NCBI GenBank assembly: GCA_050953005.1
Contig: JBMNLV010000001.1
Coordinates: forward strand, 1 to 64,000
DNA from: UBA6115 sp050953005
Lineage (GTDB): Bacteria; Bacillota; Clostridia; Christensenellales; Aristaeellaceae
DNA length: 64,000 bases
Direction of reading: 5' to 3'
Part shown: positions 1 to 9,858 of the stretch, in pieces
How the letters are laid out: each line of letters begins with the position of its first letter
Numbering within the stretch: position 1 is the stretch's first letter
Translations under genes and position numbers: made by a program
The notes under the pieces: generated by a model
What the model was told of the DNA's origin: nothing
The model's input: only the letters and a program-made list of their open reading frames with translations
Database searches by the model: none

Positions 1-203
1 ATTGATTTCTGTTGCTCGTTCGAAACCGCATATACAACGGCGTCAGGAATTCCTTTCATTACTTGCCGAAAATTCCTTTGGAGCATGGAAATACTTTCAC
101 CCTGTTCATCTTTTAATATTTTGATAAACTGTTTTGCAGTTTTTTCGTTAGACAAAGGCCACAATCTTTTTCCAGAACCACCAGACAATAACAAGCATAC
201 CAT
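1..203 (-). CDS. manC: Mannose-1-phosphate guanylyltransferase, N-terminal part (cut by window edge)
   Basis: Makes GDP-mannose from mannose-1-phosphate and GTP, a precursor for surface polysaccharide. Only the first 67 codons are present. The start is fixed by a GGAGG box 7 bases before ATG at 203. Residues 6-17 carry the nucleotidyltransferase signature GGSGKRLWPLS, followed by KQF as in mannose-1-phosphate guanylyltransferases. It is the last visible gene of the minus-strand polysaccharide operon, 27 bases after the preceding glycosyltransferase. The family assignment is firm from the signature; the exact sugar specificity is inferred. Confidence 0.85.
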   Translation of the reverse strand, partial: MVCLLLSGGSGKRLWPLSNEKTAKQFIKILKDEQGESISMLQRNFRQVMKGIPDAVVYAVSNEQQKS

Positions 204-230
204 TTTGAATCCTCCAGCATTTTTTGTGTG

Positions 231-1385
231 TCATTCCTTATTGTGATTTTCTCCTGCTACAACAGAAAATGTATTTTGATAAGCAAGTCGTAAGTTTGGG
301 ATATCCAGTTTGTTTTGAACGTACGCGCGAATTCCTCTTCTTCTTTTGCTCATTTCATCTTCATTCAAACCAGCTACCTCTTCTATTGCCTGTGTAAACT
401 TCTTCGGATTCGACAAACTCAGTACCCAACCTGCCCCATACGAGAATAAATCATTCCATGGTGTTTGATCACTAATTATTGCAAGGCAAGACGCACTTAG
501 CGCTTCTATTATGACATGCCCGTAATTTTCGCTAAAAGTAGGAAATAAAAACGCATCATATTTCCGAAGAGTCTCAACAACCAATCTGTGCTCAATTACT
601 CCCTTGTGCTTAACCGAAATATTTGGGGGTAATGTTGATATCATTTCTTTGCATTTTGCCCAGTAAGCCTCATCTTCAATGGGGCCATAAACATCCAGCG
701 ATACTTTGCTTTTTACTTCCTTCAATACTTCAAGGGCAAACAACAAGTTCTTTTTTACAACAATTCTTGACAAAAACACCAATTTAGCGACCCCTTTTAT
801 TTTGGGTATGCGCTGCTCATTGTTGTAATCATCTTCAATGACAACAGGTACATTTGGCAGTTGAAAAATACGCTCTTTTCTAACTCCGAGCCATTGAACA
901 ATAGCCTCTGCTTCATCTTGGCTAGTTGCTTGGTAAAATGCATTCTTGAAAAGCCCAAGTATGCGAAGAACAAATATATAAGGAACTTTCTTCCACTTTT
1001 TTCGCATTGCGCCTGGCAACAGTTCTCCTCTTGGTGCGAGTAATACGGGAATATTGCGCTTCCAAGCAAGATACAGGCAAGGGGCAGTCGAACTCTGAAA
1101 AAGACTTTGTAGATAGATTAAATCCGGTTTAATTTTACCCATTATTTTAGTAAATACACTGCCTTTATAATCAGAATTCGTTAAGTACATCGTGTGCCGA
1201 TTTCCATCTCTGTTCCATCCCTCACTTACATTGTTGTAAGGTTTTTTTTCTCCTAAGTCATGATTCCTCGCCACAATATAAAACTGATGTGTTCCAATAA
1301 GGTTCGTCATGTTATAAATGCTTACCGGAGGCCCGCCATACTTTTTGCCAGGGAAAAAACCATATGTAATGATCAAGATTCTCAT
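231..1385 (-). CDS. Glycosyltransferase family 4-type protein
   Basis: A 384-residue glycosyltransferase of the GT-B fold, expected to add a sugar from an activated donor to the growing lipid-linked repeat unit on the inner face of the membrane. The N-terminal half has the glycine-rich acceptor loop (GKKYGGPPVS, residues 13-22). The C-terminal half has the group 1 pattern: VFLSRIVVKKNL, then FPTFSENYGHVIIEALSASC with the E-x7-E-type donor-binding glutamates. The start is ATG at 1385 behind AGAGGA. It lies 15 bases after the previous glycosyltransferase and before manC in one operon. Donor and linkage cannot be read from sequence. Confidence 0.85.
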   Translation of the reverse strand: MRILIITYGFFPGKKYGGPPVSIYNMTNLIGTHQFYIVARNHDLGEKKPYNNVSEGWNRDGNRHTMYLTNSDYKGSVFTKIMGKIKPDLIYLQSLFQSSTAPCLYLAWKRNIPVLLAPRGELLPGAMRKKWKKVPYIFVLRILGLFKNAFYQATSQDEAEAIVQWLGVRKERIFQLPNVPVVIEDDYNNEQRIPKIKGVAKLVFLSRIVVKKNLLFALEVLKEVKSKVSLDVYGPIEDEAYWAKCKEMISTLPPNISVKHKGVIEHRLVVETLRKYDAFLFPTFSENYGHVIIEALSASCLAIISDQTPWNDLFSYGAGWVLSLSNPKKFTQAIEEVAGLNEDEMSKRRRGIRAYVQNKLDIPNLRLAYQNTFSVVAGENHNKE

Positions 1386-1400
1386 TGTTTCCTCTTTTAG

Positions 1401-2483
1401 TTAGTTCATTAACGTACTTGCTACTATCTTTTCTATACTTTCATCAGAAGCTGCTTTTGAGTATAATCTCTTAAAAATTGTTCGACAATGCTTATTAATC
1501 TTACTTTGTACATCATCTAAATACCTGTTAATCCCCTCAATATATTCTTCTGCGGTTTCACAGAGAAGCCCGCACTTTGGAAAATCGATATCATAACCTT
1601 CAAACGCTTCCTTGGTTCCAAACATCGTCTTCCCATACATCAATGCTTCAGCTGTTTTTACTTTCATACCCGCTCCTGAAAAAATCGGGAGTGCAACAAA
1701 ATCAGCATGCGCATAGTATTCACCTAATTTGGGCACTGAACCAATTACAGTAACCTTTTCAGACTCCAATTTGCCACGTACCTCCTCAAACCCTCGGCCT
1801 ATTATATATGTATGGGCCTTAATGTGCGGCGATACTTGTTTGCAAAACCAATTGACACCTTCAAAGGTGTCTGCCTTGTATGAACCGACAAGTAAACCAA
1901 CACGCTCCTTTTTAAACGGGTTTTTCAAATAAGCATCATTTTCATTAAATACATCTGCAAACGTAATTGGAAGAATCTCATCAATCTGGTATCCATATAA
2001 AGCCATGACTCTCAACTCATCCCTCTTGCTCAAAACAATACTCTTGTCACAAAACTGAAGAGCCTTTTTCTCCATCCTTTTTGCCATGAACTGATATATG
2101 TACTTTTGCAGAGAATTTTTAAAAAAGCGAACATTTCTATTGTAATCATACTCCACATTGTGGAAAAACACTAATATTTTACATTCGGGTCGATTTATTT
2201 TCATTTTCTGAGCAATGCCACCTAATAGCGAGCTGTCAAGAAAAACCAAATCGTAGTGGGTTTTCATAAATTTGGATAATATTCGTTTTTTTATTGTCAT
2301 GTCAAGAGGTGGAAAACTTAAATTTACGAGAGCAATAAGGTTCTGTATTTTGTTTTCCCGCCTAATCTGATAAGTATCTACATCAGCAATTTGTTTAAGC
2401 CCTTCTAGGTTCCTTGTTGTACATTGCCCACCCCCATAAGAGAGATCGCCTATTCTGTTGAGTGTTACAAACAAAATTTTCAT
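1401..2483 (-). CDS. Glycosyltransferase family 4-type protein
   Basis: A 360-residue GT-B glycosyltransferase. The N-terminal region has LSYGGGQCTTRNLEGL, the usual glycine-rich loop. The C-terminal half has VGSYKADTFEGVNWFC, then ALPIFSGAGMKVKTAEALMYGK, typical of group 1 transferases of polysaccharide loci. Its ATG overlaps the stop of the upstream polymerase-like gene by four bases (ATGA), so the two are translationally coupled. It probably extends the repeat unit of the same polymer as its neighbours; the sugar is unknown. Confidence 0.83.
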   Translation of the reverse strand: MKILFVTLNRIGDLSYGGGQCTTRNLEGLKQIADVDTYQIRRENKIQNLIALVNLSFPPLDMTIKKRILSKFMKTHYDLVFLDSSLLGGIAQKMKINRPECKILVFFHNVEYDYNRNVRFFKNSLQKYIYQFMAKRMEKKALQFCDKSIVLSKRDELRVMALYGYQIDEILPITFADVFNENDAYLKNPFKKERVGLLVGSYKADTFEGVNWFCKQVSPHIKAHTYIIGRGFEEVRGKLESEKVTVIGSVPKLGEYYAHADFVALPIFSGAGMKVKTAEALMYGKTMFGTKEAFEGYDIDFPKCGLLCETAEEYIEGINRYLDDVQSKINKHCRTIFKRLYSKAASDESIEKIVASTLMN

Positions 2484-3750
2484 TGTAATTTCTCCTTTTT
2501 GAAAGAAAATATACCAAATACAAATATTATTGGCAAATGATATAAGAAAGGTAGAAACTGATACGAAAACACCGGTTCAATAGCAGATACCTGAACTATT
2601 TGGAGCAACATATAGAAGTACAGCGCATTGAAAGCATCGGTTCCATCGTCAAGTATTGAAAACATTTTCCTGAAAAGCACTGTCAGCAATATAGTCAGCA
2701 TTAACCATATAATAAAGCCGGTAGCATCGGACTTAAACAACAGAAAAGCATACGAAACAATACCAACATTAGTACTAGAGCCTGAAACAGGATAGTCAAC
2801 CATGCTCTGCTTTATAATAGTGTTAAGATTCATGAAGTTTTTTTCTGCCATTAGGAAACCAGGTACGAGAGGTCTAAATATTGAAACAAACTCACGCAAC
2901 GGTTTGCCCGCATAGAGTTCTTTTATCCTCTCCGACATCTGTATGGCGGCAACACTTTGTGGGAAAAATGACAGTCTTGAAACAAGGGCCAACAGCGCTG
3001 TTCCAAAACTCAAGAAATGAATACCAGATGAATATCCTCTGATTTTATGACGAATACCGTAAAAATACTGATATATTTTTGAGCCGCTAAGAACACCTGC
3101 TACTGAAGTATAAAGAGCCGCCACAGGTATTCTCTTTGATTTTTCATTTATCTTCATTCTTTTAAATACAACAGGCATGGTTAAAAGCATTTCCATAATA
3201 AAAATGTCAATTATAAAGCTCATCCATCCCTGCAGTAAGCGCAAGGCGGAGAATAAGAAAATATTTATGATGTATAATGCCTTTTTCTCTCTTGCTCCAA
3301 CATAATAAACAAAAAACAATGCTCTAACATTAATAAGCGCAAATATCCATGAAAAACGAGATGTTTTACTACCAACCGAGGCCCCAACGTTTGTAGTAAG
3401 AAAAAAAGCAATTTGAATAACAACCATTACAAAAAAGTACCAATGCATCTTGCGCTTATTAATTACTACGTAATATCCACAGATGCTGCTTTTTTAATTT
3501 TTGTATAGTAATAGAGATAATAGAGTATATAATAGGTAAACAGTGTAATAAACAACAACAGGACTATTTGTTCTGATGCTACTGTCAGTTCTGAAACGCT
3601 ACGCGCTTCTCCGACATATTTCCCCTTAACAATCAATTGGTAAGCCATAGCGCAATGTGATACAGCATATAAGAGAATAATTACTAAAATTGCGTACCTA
3701 CCCTGTCTCATTCTATAATCTAACTTACTATGCACTATTGCCTTGCTCAT
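2480..3750 (-). pseudogene. Wzy-like polysaccharide polymerase, split by a frameshift
   Basis: Two adjacent reading frames (3466-3750 and 2480-3448) look like one membrane protein of about 420 residues. The first part has two hydrophobic segments and ends at TAG 3466-3468. The second begins at an ATG without a clear ribosome site, but its frame is open upstream to just after the A6 run at 3490-3495 (given as T on the plus strand). A one-base shift in that run joins the pieces without an internal stop. The second part has many membrane segments and loops rich in Arg and Gly, as expected of an O-antigen or capsule polymerase, and lies among glycosyltransferases. No diagnostic motif exists for Wzy, so the function is inferred from topology and context. 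The break could be a sequencing error, a phase-variable tract or real decay. Confidence 0.6.
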
Positions 3751-3828
3751 CAGCTAACCCCCCAAAAAATCACTACCTCTATTTAAATAGGCCTTGAACT
3801 AGGTCATTCTCCACCGAAATAATAGAAT

Positions 3829-5052
3829 TCAACATCTGTCAACAACAGTTTGAAAATGGGCTTTGATTGATAACTTGCTTCTTAATTCGTTTTCTACATA
3901 AACGCGACCTCGCGTAGCCATTTCTTCTCTTAAGTCTTTGTTGTCATGTAAGTAAATAATCGCTTCTGCTAAACGATTATAATTTCCCGGCTCAACAGAA
4001 TAGCCACAATTAACTTCCTCGATAATAGTAGATAATACGCTATCACGATCAATTTCACAAACTACCGGACGTCTGGCAGCTAGAATATTCCAAGTTTTAG
4101 ATGGTAACGCAATATTTGTAACGCCTTTTTTGATCGTAACTATACCAATATCACCAATGCTATATATACTTGCAATCTCATTTTCAGATTGCCAGGGATA
4201 ACGATGTATATATTTACCCCTACCATTTTGAGCAATTAATGCATCCAATTCTTTTGCTTGAATCCCATCGCCAATAATTATGAATTCAATATCGCGTTGT
4301 TTCACAACAATATCCGCTGCATAAACCAGTGTGCTTACATTCTGTAGATATCCTATGTTACCCGCATAACAAACATAAAACTTGTCATGTGATAAGCAAA
4401 ATCGCTCAAATAATAAATTACTCTCACGCGAAACTTCATATGATTTTTCTATATCTACCCAATCATAAACAACACTGATTTTTCTCCGACTTACTCCTTT
4501 TAGCTCTAGCGTTTTTGCAATATCCTCTGAAACTACATTTATTTGGGCAACATTTTTGTACACTCGCTTCTCCAGTTGTCGCAATAAAGCCAAAAAAGGT
4601 CCGCGCTTGTTAAGATTTTTCGCAAGCATCAGACTATCAGGAAATACATCCTGTAATTTATAGACCACGGGTTTCTTCTTGCCTAAGATTGCAGCAACAT
4701 ATCCTAAGAACGGAGGTGTGCTCACAATAAAGTAAACATCTGTTGGCGTTCTCTTTGCGTATTTAAACATTTGGTATGCATTGCTAATGTAATGAATTGC
4801 CCTGCATAATAATCCTTTAGAATAAGGCTTTCTACCGCCTACACGAATTACTCTAACTCTGGAACTGATCTGTTCCTCCCTTCTGTTTTGATAGTTCTTC
4901 TGTTGCTCTATGGAAAGTCCCCTGCTCGGAAAAGGAACAACAACGGTAACCTCTGCTCCCAATTCTCCGAACCCTTTTGCCAGTTCATCATTGAGCCGTG
5001 TATCCGCACTTTTTTCTGGTGGGTAATAACCAGCTATAATCGTTACTTTCAA
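3829..5052 (-). CDS. WbuB-like glycosyltransferase (family 4)
   Basis: A 407-residue GT-B glycosyltransferase similar in plan to WbuB-type enzymes, which transfer N-acetylated sugars in O-antigen and capsule assembly. The N-terminus reads MKVTIIAGYYPPEKSADTRL, with the typical YYPPE acceptor loop. A middle VYKLQDVFPDS segment and the C-terminal VCYAGNIGYLQNV and LPSKTWNILAARRPVV blocks match the family. The start appears to be TTG at 5052, with AGGAG 8 bases upstream; no closer ATG has a ribosome site. It follows the epimerase gene by 59 bases and belongs to the same operon. Confidence 0.85.
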   Translation of the reverse strand: MKVTIIAGYYPPEKSADTRLNDELAKGFGELGAEVTVVVPFPSRGLSIEQQKNYQNRREEQISSRVRVIRVGGRKPYSKGLLCRAIHYISNAYQMFKYAKRTPTDVYFIVSTPPFLGYVAAILGKKKPVVYKLQDVFPDSLMLAKNLNKRGPFLALLRQLEKRVYKNVAQINVVSEDIAKTLELKGVSRRKISVVYDWVDIEKSYEVSRESNLLFERFCLSHDKFYVCYAGNIGYLQNVSTLVYAADIVVKQRDIEFIIIGDGIQAKELDALIAQNGRGKYIHRYPWQSENEIASIYSIGDIGIVTIKKGVTNIALPSKTWNILAARRPVVCEIDRDSVLSTIIEEVNCGYSVEPGNYNRLAEAIIYLHDNKDLREEMATRGRVYVENELRSKLSIKAHFQTVVDRC

Positions 5053-5111
5053 AATGTCGTCTCCTACTCAAAAGTTCAAGCAATTATTGTATTTCGATGA
5101 TTAATTCGATA

Positions 5112-5978
5112 TCAATCACTAAAACCCTCAGTCTTTTTGATCGACTCCAGAAAATCATAAGTATCACATTGATGAGAAATCTTGTTATCATAAAACAAGG
5201 AACCAAATACTTTTCTGATAATTGATAAATCAATCAATTTAATCAACGGATTTAACAGTTTTATACTCCTTATCTTCTTTCCATTCAGCATAGCGATTGT
5301 TGAAACAATTTCGTATGTGCTTACTGTCTTCAAATTTTGTGGATAAAACTTCCCAGATACTTCATCATCTATTAAATCCCTGATGAACGGCAGTAAATTG
5401 CCTATAAACAAGATAGACCGTCTATTATCGAGATTCGGAAATAGCCAAGTCTTTTTCGCAAATCGAGCCAAACGTTGATAGTTGCCTTTGCATCCTGGAC
5501 CGTAAACCATTGGCGGACGTAGTATACTCAAATGGAAAGACTGACTCTGTAAAGAAATAAGGCCTTCTTCAGCTTTAGCTTTGCTAGCTCCATAAATATC
5601 CCTGGGATTGACAGGCGTTGTTTTCGTAATAACCACTGGAAGTTTTAAACCACCCTCTTCTCCATATACGCTCATACTACTCAAAAAAATAAATTGCCTT
5701 ACATTAGCTGCTTTTGCTTTTTGAGCTACCTCAACTGGTAATAAAGCATTCACGGCCCAATATCTTTCCCTCGCGGAAGAATTTAATTTCTTGGTATTAA
5801 TATGTGCAATCCCTGCCACATGAAACACGCTGTCATAGTCAGTAAAGCTATGCTCACGCCAAGAATCGTCTATCATGTCGATAGTATCAACATGATATTT
5901 CTCGGGCCACTGAGCGAGGTATTTCTCGACCGATGTGCCTATGTAGCTATTGGCACCTGTGATAAGAATGCGTTTCAT
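5112..5978 (-). CDS. NAD-dependent sugar epimerase/dehydratase (extended SDR)
   Basis: A 288-residue extended short-chain dehydrogenase, expected to modify a nucleotide sugar for the surface polymer. The Rossmann motif is GANSYIG (residues 8-14). An FLSSMSVYGEE segment with the active-site Ser and the Y-x3-K motif (YGASK) are present, followed by LRPPMVYGPG. Its length is a little short for UDP-glucose 4-epimerases (about 330), closer to the WbpV/FnlA-like short group. The start codon overlaps the stop of the sugar transferase (TAATG). Which nucleotide sugar it acts on is not determinable here. Confidence 0.85.
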   Translation of the reverse strand: MKRILITGANSYIGTSVEKYLAQWPEKYHVDTIDMIDDSWREHSFTDYDSVFHVAGIAHINTKKLNSSARERYWAVNALLPVEVAQKAKAANVRQFIFLSSMSVYGEEGGLKLPVVITKTTPVNPRDIYGASKAKAEEGLISLQSQSFHLSILRPPMVYGPGCKGNYQRLARFAKKTWLFPNLDNRRSILFIGNLLPFIRDLIDDEVSGKFYPQNLKTVSTYEIVSTIAMLNGKKIRSIKLLNPLIKLIDLSIIRKVFGSLFYDNKISHQCDTYDFLESIKKTEGFSD

Positions 5979-6616
5979 TATTGAACCGCCTTATCTTGCT
6001 CTTTGCGGTGCATTTCCCCTGTACCGCCTTCCACCACACCATCGCGCTTGAAGATGGAGAAAATGGTTCCAAAGAAACATTTGAGATCGAACATAAAGCT
6101 CATCTTCTCAACATATTCCCCGTCAAGTTTCGCTTTAACGGGGATTTCCAGCTCGTCACGGCCGTTGATTTGTGCCCAGCCTGTCAGGCCGGGAAGCACA
6201 TCATTGGCGCCGTATTTATCACGTTCTGCCACCAGGTCATCCTGATTCCAAAGAGCGGGGCGGGGGCCGATAACAGCCATGTCGCCTTTTAGGATGTTGA
6301 AAATCTGTGGCAGTTCGTCCAGGCTGGTTTTGCGCAGAAAACGCCCTACCTTTGTAATGTACTGGTCGGGATTTGCTAGCAAATGGGTGGGGGTATCACG
6401 GGGGGTGTCGGTGCGCATGGTGCGAAACTTCATGATGGAAAAGGTTCGTTTACAAAGCCCCACACGCTTTTGCCGGAAGAGGACAGGACCTCGGCTCTCC
6501 AGCTTGATCAGCACAGCGATAACAAAAAACACGGGCGAGAGCATAATCGCACCCAACCCAGACAGGATGATGTCAACCGATCGTTTTCCATATGACCGGT
6601 AAAAAGAATGCATCAT
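5978..6616 (-). CDS. Initiating sugar transferase (undecaprenyl-phosphate glycosyl-1-phosphate transferase)
   Basis: A 212-residue polyprenyl-phosphate sugar-1-phosphate transferase (bacterial sugar transferase family), which loads the first sugar onto undecaprenyl phosphate. One N-terminal membrane segment (about residues 13-35) is followed by the conserved blocks KRSVDII, FRQKRVG, IMKFRTM, TSLDELPQIFNILKGDM, GPRP and PGLTGWAQINGR. The length fits the short, WbaP-C-terminus or PglC-like form. It is the first gene of the polysaccharide operon, behind a promoter at 6650-6678. Two ATGs in tandem (6616, 6613) are possible starts, behind GGGAGG. Confidence 0.93.
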   Translation of the reverse strand: MMHSFYRSYGKRSVDIILSGLGAIMLSPVFFVIAVLIKLESRGPVLFRQKRVGLCKRTFSIMKFRTMRTDTPRDTPTHLLANPDQYITKVGRFLRKTSLDELPQIFNILKGDMAVIGPRPALWNQDDLVAERDKYGANDVLPGLTGWAQINGRDELEIPVKAKLDGEYVEKMSFMFDLKCFFGTIFSIFKRDGVVEGGTGEMHRKEQDKAVQ

Positions 6617-6649
6617 GTCTTCCCGTAAGCCTCCCTGGTTTTATTTGGA

Positions 6650-6678
6650 AGTATAACATATTGACTTTACATTGTGAA
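6650..6678 (-). promoter_or_regulatory. Promoter of the polysaccharide operon
   Basis: On the minus strand TTCACA and TATACT are separated by 17 bases, just upstream of the sugar transferase start at 6616. It is the only good sigma-A-like match in the gap, so it probably drives the whole operon down to manC. Confidence 0.65.
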
Positions 6679-6689
6679 GATTTCCGAAC

Positions 6690-6718
6690 AAATTGTCCAT
6701 TATTCGAATAATTTGTCC
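6690..6718. repeat. Palindrome and flanking direct repeats upstream of the polysaccharide promoter
   Basis: A 14-base perfect palindrome ATTATTCGAATAAT (6699-6712) is flanked on both sides by the direct repeat TTGTCC. It sits upstream of the -35 box of the polysaccharide promoter, a position suited to an activator or repressor. The remainder of the gene-free stretch 6719-6922 shows nothing I can name. Confidence 0.4.
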
Positions 6719-6922
6719 ACAAGCATCCTGATGCGGCCTGTCTTCGGGATGTGGCAGTGCGCTGTTGTCCCTGATGATAAAGCGCGCAGCGAATGCGTGT
6801 GCTTAGCCGTTCCCTTCTCTCAAAACCATTTCTGCGGATATATCCGCCAATGTCATCGTGATAATAGTAAGCAAAGAATCACTCCTTACAATTTCATTCT
6901 CATACATCATGCGGCAATGATA

Positions 6923-8311
6923 CTAATCCGCGGGCTGCACATCCTCCACCCTGACAAAGCCCCAGAAGCGCTGCCCCTTATGGATAACCTCCACATAGCA
7001 GGCGTCATAGCTTTCACACAACACGTTCACCTGTTCCCCCTGTTTTAGGCTGAGCAACGAACCCGTCAGGTTAAGCGGGTCATCAAACAGCACTGTTTTA
7101 CGCAGGATGATGCCCTGCCTGCCCTTTTCAAAGCGCGCGGGCATAATGATATCCAGCAGGCGCTTTAACTAGGGATCAACGTAGGCATCCACCCAGCCCA
7201 CACGATGGCTGCCGGGCGTGGTTTCATACAGGACGCACATGGTCCGGCCCTGTTTGGCCAGCACAACAATCCAATCCTTCATAGACACGGCGGCCTTTCC
7301 GCCGGCAGCACGGGGGCCACGCAAATCCGGGGTGACAAAAACGAGCAGACGAACGTCTTTTTTTGCGGCATGCGCCCTCCCTGGCAATGACAGGCTTTTG
7401 GTAGATGAACTCCCAGGGATCAAAGGGAAAGACATACCTGGCGCTGCCCCATTCATTCCGCTCCGCATGGATACGACAAGGCGCTCCCTCTCCACCAGGA
7501 TGGCGGTGGTCTCCAGCACCTGCCCGTCTTTCTTCCGGGATTTGCTCAGGGTCTGGATACCGGTGGTGCCCTGCTGAGTCATCAAGCCGTACTTGGTTTC
7601 CACCTGCGCGTCAGGAAGGCCATCCGGGTTGGGCTGCCAGGCCCGGGTATACAAATACCTCTGTCCGTCCCGCTGATCAAGACGCTCTTTGGTGGTTGTC
7701 CACAGGGGATAGGCCTCATCCACCCATCCGATGAAATTCTGGGCATTGACATACATGCCGCTGAGGCTAAGGTCCATGTCGTCAGTTTCCCGGATGGGTT
7801 CTGTCCTTCCGATGCCATCCAGGTAGGCCTGCACCTGAAGGCGGATCTGCTCATGGATGGCCTGATCATCCGTCGTAGATTCCCATTTCTTGATGGCCCA
7901 CTCAGGCATGATGAAATAGACCTCATTCCAGGACTCTATCTCCAACAGCTCCTTGAAGCGCTAGCCTTCTCGCCTGTCAACGAATACCGCGGTACAGGGG
8001 CCGCCCCAGCCGCTTTGCATCACGAAGGCATCCCCCATGAATCCATAGCCTCCCACACTGGCTGCAGATAGACGCGGAGGGCGCCGTCCTTTTCTTCCTT
8101 CCCCAGCACCTGGTAGCCTGCCGCGAAAAATTCACAGTCAGGTTAGTAAACAGAAGGCATTCTGGATAGCAGGGCCGCCTGCAGATCCTCACGGGTGACC
8201 TCTTCAATTGCCCCGGCAGGGACAGCCGGCATAATCATCAGCAGCGCCAGGATCAGCGCCATTGCCGCACATTTTCCAGTCGTTCGTTTTATCTCCCTTG
8301 TCGCATTCATA
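6923..8311 (-). pseudogene. Decayed secreted SH3-like protein, paralogue of the next gene
   Basis: Pieces of one protein lie in order on the minus strand. There is a signal peptide start at 8311 (MNATREIKR, then a hydrophobic stretch ending in PAGA), which stops early. Broken frames follow around 7977-8207, then a long open part 7169-7945, an in-frame TAG at 7169-7171, and a last in-frame part 6923-7144. The end of the long part (GKAAVSMKDWIVV) and the last part (LSLKQGEQVNVLCES, YVEVIHKGQRFWGFV) align by eye with the two SH3-like repeats of the neighbouring gene (GKASVSTNDWIQV; LQLKQGQELIRL, YVEVMNGQTAMRGFV). At least two frameshifts and one nonsense codon make it a pseudogene. Confidence 0.7.
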
Positions 8312-8397
8312 TTATAATCCCTGATACACGCATTCCATCAAAGGGACGGGTCATGGTGATAAGGGAATGACCAGGCTCTCCTGCGCCCGCTCCCCGC

Positions 8398-9858
8398 TTA
8401 AGGAATACACCGGTACCAAACCCAGCACATCGGCCTGGGTGGCAAACCCTTGGTATGCCGGAACACGCACAAGCCCTGATCATCGTCCCAGCCCGAAAGC
8501 CGGTAGGAGGCCCGGTTACCCTCATACAGCCGGTAACCTATCAGGGTGTCAAGGCCGGGCGCCGGATTCTTCCAGGCCTGGGGCAAGACAGTATAGACGC
8601 TGACACCCGAAATGCTGCCGTCCGCGGCGCGCTGCATCACCGCTTTGGCCTGGTACTGCTCAAACTCCCTGGTGTCGCTATAGGGTCCCCCCGGGATCAG
8701 GGACAGGTCGGGTTTGCCCATCAGCGCGTTCTCCGGCACAAAACCGCGCATGGCAGTCTGGCCGTTCATCACTTCCACATAGGCCCATTCAACGCCAATG
8801 CTGCTGAGGCGGATAAGCTCCTGCCCCTGTTTCAGCTGCAAAACTGTCTCCTTTGAAAACAGGGGATCATCCGTCAGCGCTGCATCCCGCGACAGCACCA
8901 CGGTTTGCGGCATGAACTGCAAGGACGGCACGCTTGCTCCCTTTGGAAGAGCGGAGGCGTCAATATAGCCGACGCGCATGTGGCTTGCGGAAATATCATA
9001 CTGTATCAAGGCCCATCCATCCTCCACGCCAAACACCTGAATCCAGTCATTCGTGGATACTGATGCCTTGCCGCCTGCCGCGCGGTAATACAGGGTGCCC
9101 GGGCCGGAATAGACCGGATATTTTTTGCCCGAGGTGAACTGCACCCGCTTGGCTTTCAGCTCTCCTCCCGGGATGTCCGGCGGGTTGCTTAGCTTTTCCC
9201 GGGCTTCTTCCAGCGACCTGGGGAAGGCGGACAAACTGAAATAGCGCAGGTCATTCTCATAGGTGCCGTAAACAGGCTTCGCTTCATATACAGTGCGTCC
9301 CGCAGTAATCTTGGTAACATACAGCACCCCGGGCGTCCAGTCACCGTCTGTTGCCCGGGCGTTGATATTCAGAGAATCGCCTGTGCCAAAGTCATACTGT
9401 GAAAGCCCAAAAAAACGCCAGACACCCTTGTTGTCCCTGAAAAAGCGCAGCACGTCCTCCCTGCCCCTCTCATCAGGGTTTTGATCCCGATAATAAAGAT
9501 GAAACCAGTTGTAGTCATCCTCATCCTCAAACACCGGCACCCGGCTGCCTTGATATATGGGCTTGGGGGACTGCACCATAAACTTCCAGGCGCCACCGCG
9601 ATATTCCAGAATACACAGCACGTTTTCATCACCTTTTTTCATCACGAAAAACGCGGGCACCCCCTCAGCGCTGTTGCCGCCCGCCGGGTAAAAAGTAAAG
9701 CCCGCCGCTACGCTGCAGCCCGCCCAGCGATCACCGGAAAAGGCCCCGGCGAATTCCGCCGGAATGGCTCCCTGGTAGGTCTCCCCCAATGCGGGCAGCG
9801 CGCATGCAAGCGCCATGATCAGGGCCGTCAAACCGATTGTCAGAAGCTTTTTCATCAT
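8398..9858 (-). CDS. Secreted protein with tandem SH3-like domains
   Basis: Exported protein of about 486 residues. The signal peptide is MMKKLLTIGLTALIMALACALPALGE-like, after an AAAGGTGA ribosome site; I prefer ATG 9858 to the ATG 33 bases further upstream. Two SH3-like modules sit around residues 260-380 (YPVYSGPGTLYYRAAGGKASV... and LSRDAALTDDPLFSKETVLQLKQGQ...), as in cell-wall binding proteins. The last 15 residues are probably out of frame. A one-base change near 8445-8450 (G run) gives a natural-looking end, FATQADVLGLVPVYSLSG..., stopping at 8351. Function unknown; wall association is inferred. Confidence 0.65.
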   Translation of the reverse strand: MMKKLLTIGLTALIMALACALPALGETYQGAIPAEFAGAFSGDRWAGCSVAAGFTFYPAGGNSAEGVPAFFVMKKGDENVLCILEYRGGAWKFMVQSPKPIYQGSRVPVFEDEDDYNWFHLYYRDQNPDERGREDVLRFFRDNKGVWRFFGLSQYDFGTGDSLNINARATDGDWTPGVLYVTKITAGRTVYEAKPVYGTYENDLRYFSLSAFPRSLEEAREKLSNPPDIPGGELKAKRVQFTSGKKYPVYSGPGTLYYRAAGGKASVSTNDWIQVFGVEDGWALIQYDISASHMRVGYIDASALPKGASVPSLQFMPQTVVLSRDAALTDDPLFSKETVLQLKQGQELIRLSSIGVEWAYVEVMNGQTAMRGFVPENALMGKPDLSLIPGGPYSDTREFEQYQAKAVMQRAADGSISGVSVYTVLPQAWKNPAPGLDTLIGYRLYEGNRASYRLSGWDDDQGLCVFRHTKGLPPRPMCWVWYRCIP

